A DNA stretch of 64,000 nucleotides from Pseudomonas sp. NC02. Lineage in GTDB: Bacteria > Pseudomonadota > Gammaproteobacteria > Pseudomonadales > Pseudomonadaceae. The position numbers and the translations under genes were made by a program. Positions 33,722 to 44,489 of the stretch are shown piece by piece. The notes under the pieces were generated by a model. That model ran no database searches, was not told the DNA's origin, and worked only from the letters and a program-made list of their open reading frames with translations. How positions within the stretch are numbered: the first letter of the stretch is position 1; each line of letters starts with the position of its first letter. Where the stretch lies: the NCBI RefSeq assembly GCF_002874965.1, contig NZ_CP025624.1, forward strand, positions 5,642,001 to 5,706,000. The letters run 5' to 3'.

Positions 33722-34228
33722 TTAGGCTTTGCCCTGGCGATTACGGTAAATGCCCAGTGGCACCAGGATCACCGTCAGCACAAAGGCCACCAGCGCCCAC
33801 TGGGCCAGGGACAGGCCGAGCACGGGCGGGTACGGCGTCTCACAGAAGCCGTCGACCTGGAACCCCAGGGGAAACACCGAGGCCAGCGGCAAGCCATCGA
33901 CAATCGGTTGCAGCACGTCGATGCCGCAGCTGACCTTCGGAAAGAACTGGATGTACACGTGATAGCCGGCAGCGGCGACGCCCCCCAGGGCGCTGAGGGT
34001 CACCAGTGCTTCAAACACCGTGACACTGCGGGTGGTGCGCATGGCGGCACCGATGAAGGCGAAGATCGCGATCAGCAGCAAGGCATAACGTTGCAGGATG
34101 CACAGCGGGCAAGGGGCCTCGCCCAGCACCACCTGCATGTACAGCGCCCCGCCGATCAGCGCCAGGCAGATGATGCCCAGCAGTACCAGAAAGCGTCGCT
34201 CCCTGCCCAAACGCAATTCGTCGATCAT
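33722..34228 (-). CDS. dsbB: disulfide bond formation protein DsbB
   Basis: 168 aa with four membrane helices. The first periplasmic loop has the CPLC pair (C40, C43) within EAPCPLCILQRYALL and the second has C101 (PKVSCGID) and C129 (DGFCETPYPP), the redox pairs that pass electrons from DsbA to quinones. A single-gene unit ending at a strong terminator. Confidence 0.94.
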   Translation of the reverse strand: MIDELRLGRERRFLVLLGIICLALIGGALYMQVVLGEAPCPLCILQRYALLLIAIFAFIGAAMRTTRSVTVFEALVTLSALGGVAAAGYHVYIQFFPKVSCGIDVLQPIVDGLPLASVFPLGFQVDGFCETPYPPVLGLSLAQWALVAFVLTVILVPLGIYRNRQGKA

Positions 34229-34364
34229 CCCCGTTTCCCTTTAGCCAATGATGGTTGTGCCAATGGCCGCAAGTTTACACGCGGACGGTGAAAGTTGAGC
34301 AGTTGGCGTGTGGAGGTTTAAACAGGAGGCATTAACAGGAGATTAATCAGGGAAAATGGAGATC

Positions 34365-34476
34365 AAAATGTGGGAGCGGGCTTGCTCGCGAAAGCGGAGT
34401 GTCAGTCACTGAATGTGTGCCTGATACACCGCCTTCGCGAGCAAGTCGAATCGTCGCACCGCCGCTCCCACATTTT
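34365..34476. repeat. asymmetric REPIN
   Basis: The left REP is the standard GTGGGAGCGGGCTTGCTCGCGA. The right one reads CGCGAGCAAG, then TCGAATCGTCGCACCGC, then CGCTCCCAC, so it belongs to a longer REP variant (or carries a ~15-bp insert). Between dsbB and the end of hmp. Confidence 0.85.
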
Positions 34477-34488
34477 TGACCGAGTAAG

Positions 34489-35670
34489 TTATTCCAGGGC
34501 CGACGCCGGCCCAAAGAACTCATACCGGCTCTGCGCTTCCGGCACACCCAGGGCCTTCAAGTGACGCTTGATCGCCGCCATGAAGCCTTTAGGCCCCAGG
34601 AAGTACGCATCCACATCGCGCTCCTGCGGCAGCCACGCCGCCAGTTGCTCCTGGCTCAGCATCCCGACCTTGTCCGCCGCCGGGCTCACGCCATCATCCT
34701 CGGCGTAGCAATAGAAGCGCTTGAGCTGCGGATGCTGCGCCGCCAGGCCGTCCACCCATTCGCGGAACGCATGCACGCCGCCATTACGCGCGCAGTGGAT
34801 AAAGTGAACCGGACGCTCGGTGGCCAGCGCCGCTTCGAGCATCGGCAATGTTGGCGTGATGCCCACGCCGCCGCTGATCAGCACCAATGGCTTGTCGCTG
34901 GCCGCCAGGGTGAACTCCCCCGAAGGCGGGAACAGATCGATGGTCGCACCCACCTGGAACTGGTCATGCAGGTAGTTCGACACCCGCCCACCGGCTTCGC
35001 GCTTGACGCTGATGCGGTACTGGCCCGAATCGCCACGCGCCGACAGGGAGTAGTTGCGGCGCACTTCCTCGCCCTCCAGCACCAGCTTCATGCCGATGTA
35101 CTGCCCAGGCTCGGCGGCCAGGATCGGGCCGTTATCCACAGGCGCGAAGTAAAACGAGATAATTTCCGCGCTCTCCTCCACACGCTTGACCAAGGTGAAC
35201 GGCCGCGCGCCACGCCAGCCGCCCGGTGCTTGCTCCTTCTCTTTATAGATAGCCGCCTCGGCACCGATCAGGATGTCGGCCAATTGGCCATAGGCGGCGC
35301 CCCAGGCACTCATCACTTCAGGGGTGGCGATTTCGCTGCCCAGCACTTCGGAAATTGCCCGCAGCAGGCAGGTACCGACAATCGGGTAATGCTCCGGCAG
35401 GATCTGCAGGGCCACGTGCTTGTTGATGATCTTTGCCACCAGATCGCCCAACTGGTCGAGTTGGTCGATATGCCGGGCGTACATCAGCACGCCGTTGGCC
35501 AAGGCCCGGGGCTGGTCGCCGCTGGCCTGGTGGGCCTGGTTGAACAGCGGGCGTACTTCTGGGTATTCGGACAGCATCATCCGGTAGAAATGGGTGATCA
35601 AGGCTTCGCCGCCACTTTCCAGCAGGGGCACGGTGGATTTGACGATGGCACGGTCTTGGGCACTAAGCAT
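34489..35670 (-). CDS. hmp: flavohemoglobin, nitric oxide dioxygenase Hmp
   Basis: 393 aa. The globin domain (1-~140) has the proximal heme His85 (INKHVALQI), distal Tyr29 and Gln53. The FAD domain has RNYSLSA (~residues 205-211) and GRVSNYLHD, and the NAD domain has LISGGVGITPTLPML and the C-terminal FGP. It converts NO to nitrate with O2 and NADPH. Divergent from norR across a 147-bp region with three NorR-type sites and a possible sigma-54 promoter. Confidence 0.96.
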   Translation of the reverse strand: MLSAQDRAIVKSTVPLLESGGEALITHFYRMMLSEYPEVRPLFNQAHQASGDQPRALANGVLMYARHIDQLDQLGDLVAKIINKHVALQILPEHYPIVGTCLLRAISEVLGSEIATPEVMSAWGAAYGQLADILIGAEAAIYKEKEQAPGGWRGARPFTLVKRVEESAEIISFYFAPVDNGPILAAEPGQYIGMKLVLEGEEVRRNYSLSARGDSGQYRISVKREAGGRVSNYLHDQFQVGATIDLFPPSGEFTLAASDKPLVLISGGVGITPTLPMLEAALATERPVHFIHCARNGGVHAFREWVDGLAAQHPQLKRFYCYAEDDGVSPAADKVGMLSQEQLAAWLPQERDVDAYFLGPKGFMAAIKRHLKALGVPEAQSRYEFFGPASALE

Positions 35671-35710
35671 GGCAGACTCCTGAGTCTTCTTACTGAATAC
35701 CCTTTACTAC

Positions 35711-35726
35711 TCAGTATTCGTGCCAA
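35711..35726 (-). promoter_or_regulatory. possible sigma-54 promoter of hmp
   Basis: Minus strand TTGGCACGAATACTGA has a full -24 element (TTGGCACG) and, ten bases after GG, GA instead of the invariant GC at -12. Located 41-56 bp before the hmp ATG, with the NorR sites 41 bp or more further upstream, which suits an enhancer-dependent promoter. The weak -12 keeps confidence moderate. Confidence 0.5.
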
Positions 35727-35766
35727 CAAATAAAACCATATAAATCATATACTTAACATTAATGTA

Positions 35767-35817
35767 GTCAGTATGACTCCCCACACTATATAGTCACTAT
35801 GACTACAAGGAGTCATT

Positions 35818-35822
<5 letters not shown>
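35767..35822. promoter_or_regulatory. three NorR binding sites (GTCANTATGAC)
   Basis: GTCAGTATGAC at 35767-35777, GTCACTATGAC at 35793-35803 and GTCATTATGAC at 35812-35822 each fit the GT-N7-AC NorR enhancer core; E. coli norVW likewise needs three sites. The third covers the norR start codon (35818-35820), which would give direct autorepression as well as activation of hmp. Confidence 0.85.
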
Positions 35823-37362
<1,540 letters not shown>

Positions 37363-37419
37363 TGAACGGTGATTCTCAGGTAAAGGAGATCAAATGTGGG
37401 AGCTGTCGAGCCCCCCACA

Positions 37420-38331
37420 CTAAACCTGCTTCGCCTTGTAGATTGGATTGATCGGCGCGCCAGCCTTGGGCTTGCGAAACACCAACACATTCCCCAGCAT
37501 CACCAGCACCAACCCCGCCAACGCCGGCGGCGTCCACTGATAGCCCTCGGCAAACGCCGAGACGTTCAACGCCACCACCGGGAACAGCACGGTGCAATAC
37601 GCCGCCCGCTCCGGCCCCATGCGCCCGACCAGGGTCAGGTAGGCGGTAAAGCCAATCACCGAACCCGGGATCACCAGGTACAGCAGCGAACCGATGTACC
37701 GGCTGTTCCATTCCATGTCGAACGGAATGCCCTGCACCGCGCAGTACATCGCCAGCATCGACGCACCATAGGCCATGCCCCAGGCATTGGTGGTCAGTGG
37801 CTTGAGGCCGGCCTTCTGCTGCAGGCTCGACAGCATATTGCCCGCCGAGAAACACATGGTGCCGAGCAATGCCAAACCCAGGCCGAGCAAGGTTTGCGGG
37901 CTGGCGGTGTGCCCCACCAGCTCCGGCCAGAACAACAGCCCCAGGCCGAGCAAGCCAAGGCCGCCGCCCATCAACACATTGCGTGCGACCTTCTGCCCGA
38001 AGAACACCCGGGCGTTCAGCGCGTTCCACAAGGTGGCCGTCGAGAACACCACCGCCACCAGGCCGCTGGGAATCCACTGGCTGGCGGTCAGGAAGCACAT
38101 GAAGTTGACGCAAAACAGGCACAGGCCCTGGGCCAGGCAGATCAGATGCCCGCGCCGGTTCATCACCTGCAGCTTGCGGCTGAGCAGCAGCATCACGAAC
38201 AGCACCAGCGCCGCGAGGCCAAAGCGATAGACGATGGACACCGGAATCGCCACCACGCCCAGTTGCCACTTGAGGGCAATCCAGGTGGTGCCCCAGATCA
38301 ATACGGTGAGTAAATACAGGAAAAGGTTCAT
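37420..38331 (-). CDS. EamA/DMT-family exporter
   Basis: 303 aa from ATG 38331, ten predicted membrane helices in two EamA repeats (MNLFLYLLTVLIWGTTWIALKWQLG… and a second beginning near GLALLGTMCFSAGNMLSSLQQ). Family members export metabolites such as amino acids or purines. It is divergent from the AraC regulator at 38469, whose product is the likely controller. A truncated REP-like piece lies at 37393-37411 just past the stop. Confidence 0.85.
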   Translation of the reverse strand: MNLFLYLLTVLIWGTTWIALKWQLGVVAIPVSIVYRFGLAALVLFVMLLLSRKLQVMNRRGHLICLAQGLCLFCVNFMCFLTASQWIPSGLVAVVFSTATLWNALNARVFFGQKVARNVLMGGGLGLLGLGLLFWPELVGHTASPQTLLGLGLALLGTMCFSAGNMLSSLQQKAGLKPLTTNAWGMAYGASMLAMYCAVQGIPFDMEWNSRYIGSLLYLVIPGSVIGFTAYLTLVGRMGPERAAYCTVLFPVVALNVSAFAEGYQWTPPALAGLVLVMLGNVLVFRKPKAGAPINPIYKAKQV

Positions 38332-38468
38332 GGCGGGCTCCGAGGGTTGAGCCACAGTTTCGCCCCTGGCGGCACCAGGTCTCTTGCACATTCTTGCGCT
38401 TTTGTCGGCTGCCGGGATCACAGCCGCCGCCGCGGGGAGTAGGATGCAAGCCGTCAGAGAGTACGAAT

Positions 38469-39344
38469 ATGCCGCCACTGGAAACCCTGCAAGTCTTTCA
38501 ATCCCTCAACCGCTCGCCCAACGCTCGCCTCGAGCTGTGCGCCGAGCTCGGTGACGGCTTGTCTGCAGCCTTGTGGAGCAACCATCACGACGCCCAGGAT
38601 TACGAAGCCCCCGACCACCACACCTTGTCCTGCTACATCGGCGGTGGCACCGGCACCTTTCGCCGCGACCAGCCCGGCACCAAGGGCGGCCCGGACAAGC
38701 TGTGCATCTTGCCGGCCGAGCATCAGTCGGCCTGGGTGATCAACGGCGAAATCCGCCTGGCCCACGTGTATTTCAGCCCCGAGCAATTCGCCTTGGGCTG
38801 CGTCACCTTGCTAGACCGCGAACCCCGCGAGTTGCAACTGCGCGAGAGCACCTTCCTCGACGATGCGCGGCAGGCCCGGCGTTTTCACCAGTTGATCAGC
38901 CTGAACTGGAAAGAGCCCGGCGAACGCCTGCTGACCAGCAGCCTGGCCCATGAAATGCTCAGCCATACCTTGCTCAGCCAGGTGGGGATGCGCGAGGGTT
39001 TGCGTTTGAAAGGCGGGCTGGCCGCCCACCAGCGCCGGCAACTGGTGGAGCACATCGACCAGCAACTGGCGGAGCCGATCAGCCTGGGGCAGTTGGCAGG
39101 CTTGTGTGCGTTGTCGGAGTACCACTTTGCGCGGATGTTTCGCGAGAGTTTTGGACTGCCGCCCCATCAATATCTGCTGGCGCGGCGCCTGGCCCGCGCC
39201 CGGGAGTTGTTGCGGGGTGGGTCGTTGCCGCTGGGCGAGATTGCCCTGGCGTGCGGGTTTTCCAGCGCCAGCCACTTTACCAACCGGTTCCGCCAGGCGA
39301 TGGGCGCCACCCCTAGTGAATACCGGCAGGCGTTCCTGCCTTGA
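38469..39344 (+). CDS. AraC-family transcriptional regulator
   Basis: 291 aa from ATG 38469. The C-terminal ~100 residues form the double HTH (QLVEHIDQQLAEPISLGQLAGLCALSEYHFARMFRESFGLPPHQYLLARRLARARELL…IALACGFSSASHFTNRFRQAMGATPSEYR). The N-terminal domain is a cupin-like sensor region. Its ligand is unknown. Divergent from the EamA exporter with 137 bp between starts, which suggests exporter control by this protein. Confidence 0.88.
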   Translation: MPPLETLQVFQSLNRSPNARLELCAELGDGLSAALWSNHHDAQDYEAPDHHTLSCYIGGGTGTFRRDQPGTKGGPDKLCILPAEHQSAWVINGEIRLAHVYFSPEQFALGCVTLLDREPRELQLRESTFLDDARQARRFHQLISLNWKEPGERLLTSSLAHEMLSHTLLSQVGMREGLRLKGGLAAHQRRQLVEHIDQQLAEPISLGQLAGLCALSEYHFARMFRESFGLPPHQYLLARRLARARELLRGGSLPLGEIALACGFSSASHFTNRFRQAMGATPSEYRQAFLP

Positions 39345-39372
39345 AATGCAATCTGCCTGACAGCACAGGTCC

Positions 39373-39466
39373 AATGTGGGAGCGGGCTTGCTCGCGAAAG
39401 CGGTGTGACAGTCAACACATGTACTGACTGAACCAGCGCATTCGCGAGCAAGCCCGCTCCCACCTT
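39373..39466. repeat. REPIN
   Basis: Inverted pair of GTGGGAGCGGGCTTGCTCGCGA-type REP sequences between the convergent AraC regulator gene and dacB. Confidence 0.92.
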
Positions 39467-39479
39467 TGATCTTCGGTGC

Positions 39480-40940
39480 TCAATAGTCCGTGCTGTTGGC
39501 CAGTGCCGTGGCCAGGCGGTTTTCCAGCGCCTTGACCCGCGCGCCTGCGACCACGTAATTGTTGGTCACCATCGAAAACACCAGCTTGCGCCCATTGGCA
39601 TCGGTGACATACCCGGTCAACGACGACACGCCGCTCATGGAGCCGGTCTTGCCGTGCAGGTTGTTTTCCGCAGCGGTGCCCCGCAGGCGGTAACGCAGGC
39701 TGCCGCCCACCAGGCGCTGCGGATTACCGGCAACCGGCAACGCGTTGTACCAGGCGCTGAACCAGGGCTGTTTGCTGGCGGCCAGCAGCACATCCGTGAG
39801 GTTCTGCGACGACACCAGGTTACGCCGGGACAACCCCGAACCGTCCACCTGGTTCAACGTCGCCGTATCAATCCCCTGACGTTTCAGGAACCCGCCCACC
39901 GCCGCCACACCGGCAGGCGCCGTACCGGCATTCACGGTCTTGCGCCCCATGCTCTTGAGCAAGGCTTCAGACATGTTGTTATTGGAAAGCTTGAGCAACG
40001 GCGTGATCAGTTCCTGCAACGGCGCCGACTCATGCAGCGCGAGCACCGTCGCCGTGGTCGGCGTCACACCCCCGATCATCCGACGCCCCTGCACGACAAT
40101 CCCCTGCTGCGCCAAGGCCTGTTCAAACAGGTTGGCCACCAGTTGCGTCGGCTCCCACACACTGACCAGTTGCGGGCTCTGCCTGCCCGGCGCCAGCGCG
40201 CCACTGAGGCGCAACAGGTTGGTGCCGTGCTGGCGATTGATTCCATAGCTGTTGCCTGTGCCGCTGACCGCACGGTTGCTGAGCTGCACGTAATCGGTAG
40301 CCGGGCTGATCTCCACCGTCACCGGGCGCCCTGCCACGACCGGCGCCCTGGCCGTGACCAGCAGGGAGCCCGCATCAAAGTCGTCATTGGGCGATACCGT
40401 CAGCGCCGAAATCTGCGCGCCGTAGTAGGTGCTTTCATCGTCCTGGGACCAGTCGGTGCCCAGGCGCTCGGCGTCGAAGAACGTGTCGTCGAACACCAGG
40501 TCGCCCCGCACCTGCCGGATGCCCTGCTGCGCCAGGTTGGCCGCCAGCGCCTGGTAATCCGCCCACTGGATCGTCGGGTCGCCCAGGCCGCGCAGGTAGA
40601 GGTTACCGTCAAGCACCGCGCCCTGGCGGATGCCGTCGCTCAACAGTTGCGTGGAAAACCGATACTGCGGCCCCAGCACATCCATCGCCGCCGCGGTGGT
40701 CAGCAGCTTGAGGCTCGAAGCCGGGGTCAGCCGTGTGCGTGGGTTGTGTTGATAGAGCGTGTTGCCACTGCGGGCATCGCGCACCATCAGCGACACGCTG
40801 GCACCGTGCAGTGCCGGGTCGGCCAGCAACTGGTCGAGGCTGGCGCTGGTGGAGGTTTTCGGCGCCGTGGCGCAACCGCCCAGCAACAAGCTCAAGCCCA
40901 GCAGCAGCCCGCCGGTGTGTGTCCATCGTCCCAACCGCAT
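39480..40940 (-). CDS. dacB: D-alanyl-D-alanine carboxypeptidase/endopeptidase DacB (PBP4), lipoprotein
   Basis: 486 aa. Lipobox LLLGGC (Cys23), then the active-site PASSLK (Ser75, Lys78), a long PBP4-type insert, the SNNN motif (LLKLSNNNMSEALLK) and KTGS (HGKTGSMSGV). It trims or cleaves peptide cross-links in peptidoglycan. The lipobox suggests anchoring to a membrane, unlike soluble E. coli PBP4. It runs 58 bp after the YncE-like gene on the same strand. Confidence 0.92.
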   Translation of the reverse strand: MRLGRWTHTGGLLLGLSLLLGGCATAPKTSTSASLDQLLADPALHGASVSLMVRDARSGNTLYQHNPRTRLTPASSLKLLTTAAAMDVLGPQYRFSTQLLSDGIRQGAVLDGNLYLRGLGDPTIQWADYQALAANLAQQGIRQVRGDLVFDDTFFDAERLGTDWSQDDESTYYGAQISALTVSPNDDFDAGSLLVTARAPVVAGRPVTVEISPATDYVQLSNRAVSGTGNSYGINRQHGTNLLRLSGALAPGRQSPQLVSVWEPTQLVANLFEQALAQQGIVVQGRRMIGGVTPTTATVLALHESAPLQELITPLLKLSNNNMSEALLKSMGRKTVNAGTAPAGVAAVGGFLKRQGIDTATLNQVDGSGLSRRNLVSSQNLTDVLLAASKQPWFSAWYNALPVAGNPQRLVGGSLRYRLRGTAAENNLHGKTGSMSGVSSLTGYVTDANGRKLVFSMVTNNYVVAGARVKALENRLATALANSTDY

Positions 40941-40998
40941 AAACCTGGTAGTCCTTGAATTTCGAGAGTGCGCAGCTTGTGGAATTCCTCCCGGTCAA

Positions 40999-42033
40999 TC
41001 AAGGCCCGTAGGTCGTGACGGAAAACGTATTGGCATGAAACAGCGGGTCCGGCTTGGGCTCGGCCTTGCTCGGCGCCGGCTGGGTAAAGTCCATGGCCGG
41101 CAGGAATACCCGCTGGCTCGCCGGGTCGAACGCCATGTTGTAGGCCATCGGCAAGGTGCTGACGCTGGCGCGTACGGCGTAGTGGTCGGCATCCGTTTGA
41201 TCCACCAGCGTCAGGTTGGCATCGACGCCACTGGGGATCAGCAAGCGCCGGTGCTGCTCGTCGTAGGCCAGGGCGTTGACGTCGCGGGTGATCGGCAGCT
41301 TCGCCTTGACTTCACCGGTTTTCCGGTCGGCAACGATCAACACCGGCACTTCACCGCGACACGCCACAAACAGTCGCTGGCGCGCCACGTCCTGGGCCAA
41401 TGCGCTGGGCTTGGGGCAACCGGCAAACTGCCAGGTGTCAAGCAACGCAAAGGTGCTCGCCGAATAGCGGGCGACCTTGCCTTCATCGCGCATCGGCAGG
41501 AAGAAGCTGCCGTCGCCCTTGATCAGCAGCGGGTCGATTTTCTTCACCGCCAGTTCATGGGCGCCGGTGATTCGTTCCTGTTTCGGGTCGAATTCAAACA
41601 GCGTCGAACGATCCGCCCGACGCCCACTGACGATAATCACCTTGCCCGTCGATGGCTCGTACACCGCGCTGTTGAGGTTGCTTTGCGCCACCGGGATACG
41701 CTTCAAGAATGTGAGTGTGGATAACTCCACCACACTCAGACTGCCGTCGGTGTTGAGCACGAAAACCCGGTCTACCTCAGGCACGAACACCACGCCGTTG
41801 GCGCCTTCGGACTGCGCCACCGTCTCGACCAGGCGCTGCTGTTTCACATCAAACACGCTCAGGCCGTTTTCCCGGCGAGCCAGGAACAGATACGGCCGGG
41901 TCGGGTCCAGCCCGACAAAGCCCCAACTGTGGCCAGAGCCGGGCAATGTCACCCGGTGTTCGCGATGGTAGGTCGAGTCATCAGCCGATGCTGCGCCGCT
42001 GATCAACAGTGCTGCCAGTAACCAGTGTTTCAT
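40999..42033 (-). CDS. YncE-like periplasmic beta-propeller protein
   Basis: 344 aa: signal peptide (MKHWLLAALLISGAASA), then seven or so propeller repeats with LSVFDVKQQRLVETV, LSVVELSTLTFLKRIPV, VIIVSGRRADRSTLFEFD and LLIPSGVDANLTLVD. YncE-like proteins are iron- or metal-regulated periplasmic propellers whose role is unclear. Its ATG overlaps the stop of the TonB receptor (TGATG), so the two are made together; a role with the receptor, such as binding a ligand or cargo, is the natural inference. Confidence 0.82.
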   Translation of the reverse strand: MKHWLLAALLISGAASADDSTYHREHRVTLPGSGHSWGFVGLDPTRPYLFLARRENGLSVFDVKQQRLVETVAQSEGANGVVFVPEVDRVFVLNTDGSLSVVELSTLTFLKRIPVAQSNLNSAVYEPSTGKVIIVSGRRADRSTLFEFDPKQERITGAHELAVKKIDPLLIKGDGSFFLPMRDEGKVARYSASTFALLDTWQFAGCPKPSALAQDVARQRLFVACRGEVPVLIVADRKTGEVKAKLPITRDVNALAYDEQHRRLLIPSGVDANLTLVDQTDADHYAVRASVSTLPMAYNMAFDPASQRVFLPAMDFTQPAPSKAEPKPDPLFHANTFSVTTYGP

Positions 42034-44459
42034 CAGAACTCCAGGGTGCTGGAGACGGACACCTGACGGGCGTCGCCGATGGAGACAAACTGCGTGTTCA
42101 CGGCCGAGGTGTAATAGGTACGGTCAAACAGGTTCTTCACGTTGAGCTGGAACTTGACCTTCTGCCCCTCGATTTTAGTGTCATAGGTGGCGAACGCATC
42201 GGCCACGGTGTAGCTCGGCAGGTCGAAATCGTTGGCGGCATTACCCGCTCGCTCCCCCACATAACGTGCACCGGCGCCCACCCGCAGTTGGTCACCGCCA
42301 AGGATGCTGCCGAAGTCATACACCGCTGACAGCGAGCCGGTGTTCTTCGCGACGTTTTGCAGGCGGTTGCCCTTAAGGTCCGGGTCTTCGGTGACAACAG
42401 CATCGGTGTAGGCGTAGCTGCCGATTACGCTCCATTTATCCGTCAGTTGACCGCTGGCGTCCAGTTCAAGGCCGCGGGAGCGGACCTTGCCGGCTACGCT
42501 ATAGATCGCGGTCGGGCCGTCGCCCACCTCGACCAATACATTGCGCTTCTCGATGTTGAACAGAGCGGCGCTGGCAGTGATACGACCCGGAATGTCGAGT
42601 TTGGTACCCAACTCCCAGGACTTCGACTGTTCCGGTTCAAGGCTGCCATCCAGCACCGTTTTGTTATCCAGCGGTGCGATGGTGGAGTTGGGCTTGAACG
42701 ACTCGGTGTAGCTGCCATAGAACGACAGCTCGTCAGTGTAGCGGTACACCAGGCCCGCGCGTGGCACCCACTTCTGGCCATTGCCGTCGGTGTTGGCGGT
42801 GAACGGGACACCCTTGCCGGCGTATTGGTCGTACATCTGATAACGCGCGCCGCCCACCAGGATCCACTGGTCAGTGAGGTGGATCGCATCCTGCAGGAAC
42901 AGCGAGTCGCTGCGCAGCAGGTCCGTCTGGTTGCTGTCCGGCGCGCTGACGGTGGTGCCCGCCACTTCATTGCCATAGACCGGATCGTTGTAGTTGAACG
43001 TGCCACGGGGCGCCTGGCGGATCAGGTCGGCCCGGTAGATCTTGCGGTACTCGTCATCCAGGCCGAAGGTCAGGTCGTGCTGCATGCCCGCGACGTTGAC
43101 CTTGCCTTCAAGGCTGGCGGTGGCGAAGCGGTCGGTGGTCAGTGCGCCCTGGGTGCCGTCCATGCTGCGGGTCAGGGTGCCATTGGCGTTGACCTTGACC
43201 ACACGCACCTGGCTGGCGTCGTAGGTCTCGCGGTTCCAGCTGTAGCCGAAGTGGGCTTTCCAGTCGTCATTCAAATCGTGGTCGGCCTCGAAGCGGTACA
43301 GGTCGGAGCGGCCTTCCATGTTGTTGAAGGGCTCGTCCAGGCGGCGAGTCGACGGGATGTTGAGCGGGTGGTTGGTCTTGGGGTCGATGGCGGTGCCCCG
43401 GTCGAACGGCGAGAGAAACTCCCGGTGCTCATAGGCAAACAACAGCTTGGTGTTGTCGCCGTACCAGGCCAGCGACGGTGCGATCAGGCTCTCGCGGTGA
43501 GTGCCGTAGTTGCGCCAGTAATCTTCGTCTTCGTGATCGACGATCAAGCGGTACGCCAACCCGCTGTCACCGATGGGCCCTGTGGTGTCGAGGTTGCCGC
43601 CGCTGCCGTTCTTGCCGTCGCCAAAGGTCGAGCCGCGTACGGTCAGCGAGGTGGATTGGATCAGCTCGGGTTTCTTGCTGACGATATTGACCACGCCGCC
43701 CGGATCCTGGATGCCATACAGCAACGACGACGGGCCCTTGAGCACTTCGACGCGCTCGGCGGTGGAATTCAGCGCGCGGCCCTGCACCAGCGGCATGCCG
43801 TCCTGCATGATCGAACCGTTTCGGTTGTCACCAAAACCCCGCAGCATCACCGCGTCCTGGGTGCTGCCCAAGGTGTTGGCCTGGGTGATGCCACTGATGT
43901 TGGTCAGGGCATCGTCGAGGTTGCGCGGCTGTTGATCGCGCATCACCTGGGCCGGTACAACGTTGACAGTCTGTGGGGTTTCCAGCAGCAGGCCGTGGGA
44001 ACGCATCACCGAACTGGTAGGCGGCGGTTGATAGCTGGTGGTATCCGAGGCCAGGGCGGCACCGTTGATGGTGGTGGCGCCGAGGTTCAGCGCGCCGTCG
44101 GTGGGCAGCGGTTCCAGGGCCAGGGTGCGGGCGTCGATCTGGCGGAAGGTGAAGCCGGAATTACCCAGCAGGCGTTGCATGGCCTGGGCCGCACTCATCT
44201 GCCCGGTGATGGCCGGGGCCTTGATGGCGTAGGGCGCTTCATCGGTGTAGACCACGCTGATGCCGGTCACCCGGGTGAAGTCGCTCAAGGCCTGGGGCAG
44301 CGGCTTGGCGGCCAGGGCAAAGTTGAACAGCGTGCTCTGCTGCTGCGCCTCGGCCGCCTGCGCCACGCCCAGGGGCAACAGCGCCAGCCCCGAAACTGCC
44401 AATACCGAGGCTCCCAGCCAATGTTTAACCGAACCCGCCGACGTTGCCCTGGACTTCAT
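42033..44459 (-). CDS. TonB-dependent siderophore receptor with N-terminal STN signalling domain
   Basis: 808 aa from ATG 44459. Signal peptide (…VAQAAEA), STN domain (~residues 43-112, FNFALAAKPLPQALSDFTRVTGISVVYTDEAPYAI…LALEPL), plug (ETPQTVNVVPAQVMRDQQPRNLDDALTNI, VEVLKGPSSLLYGIQDPGGVVNIVSKKP) and a barrel ending SVSSTLEF. STN domains usually signal to an anti-sigma factor, but no fecIR-like pair is next to it. A Fur-box-like dyad precedes it. Siderophore type not deducible; hydroxamate receptors such as FiuA/FoxA are candidates. Confidence 0.9.
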   Translation of the reverse strand: MKSRATSAGSVKHWLGASVLAVSGLALLPLGVAQAAEAQQQSTLFNFALAAKPLPQALSDFTRVTGISVVYTDEAPYAIKAPAITGQMSAAQAMQRLLGNSGFTFRQIDARTLALEPLPTDGALNLGATTINGAALASDTTSYQPPPTSSVMRSHGLLLETPQTVNVVPAQVMRDQQPRNLDDALTNISGITQANTLGSTQDAVMLRGFGDNRNGSIMQDGMPLVQGRALNSTAERVEVLKGPSSLLYGIQDPGGVVNIVSKKPELIQSTSLTVRGSTFGDGKNGSGGNLDTTGPIGDSGLAYRLIVDHEDEDYWRNYGTHRESLIAPSLAWYGDNTKLLFAYEHREFLSPFDRGTAIDPKTNHPLNIPSTRRLDEPFNNMEGRSDLYRFEADHDLNDDWKAHFGYSWNRETYDASQVRVVKVNANGTLTRSMDGTQGALTTDRFATASLEGKVNVAGMQHDLTFGLDDEYRKIYRADLIRQAPRGTFNYNDPVYGNEVAGTTVSAPDSNQTDLLRSDSLFLQDAIHLTDQWILVGGARYQMYDQYAGKGVPFTANTDGNGQKWVPRAGLVYRYTDELSFYGSYTESFKPNSTIAPLDNKTVLDGSLEPEQSKSWELGTKLDIPGRITASAALFNIEKRNVLVEVGDGPTAIYSVAGKVRSRGLELDASGQLTDKWSVIGSYAYTDAVVTEDPDLKGNRLQNVAKNTGSLSAVYDFGSILGGDQLRVGAGARYVGERAGNAANDFDLPSYTVADAFATYDTKIEGQKVKFQLNVKNLFDRTYYTSAVNTQFVSIGDARQVSVSSTLEF

Positions 44460-44489
44460 GCTTGAGAACCCGTGTGTAAAAACGCTGTT

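Noticed and set aside
37393..37411. Short REP-like stretch GTGGGAGCTGTCGAGC after the EamA gene end
   Set aside because: Resembles one arm of another Pseudomonas REP family but is truncated and unpaired; too short to list as a repeat.
42033..44459. Complete Fec-type signalling system
   Set aside because: The STN domain is present but no sigma or anti-sigma gene is adjacent in the window.
42357..44465. 702-residue open frame antisense to the STN receptor
   Set aside because: Same codon-bias shadow; the receptor on the minus strand has full domain structure.
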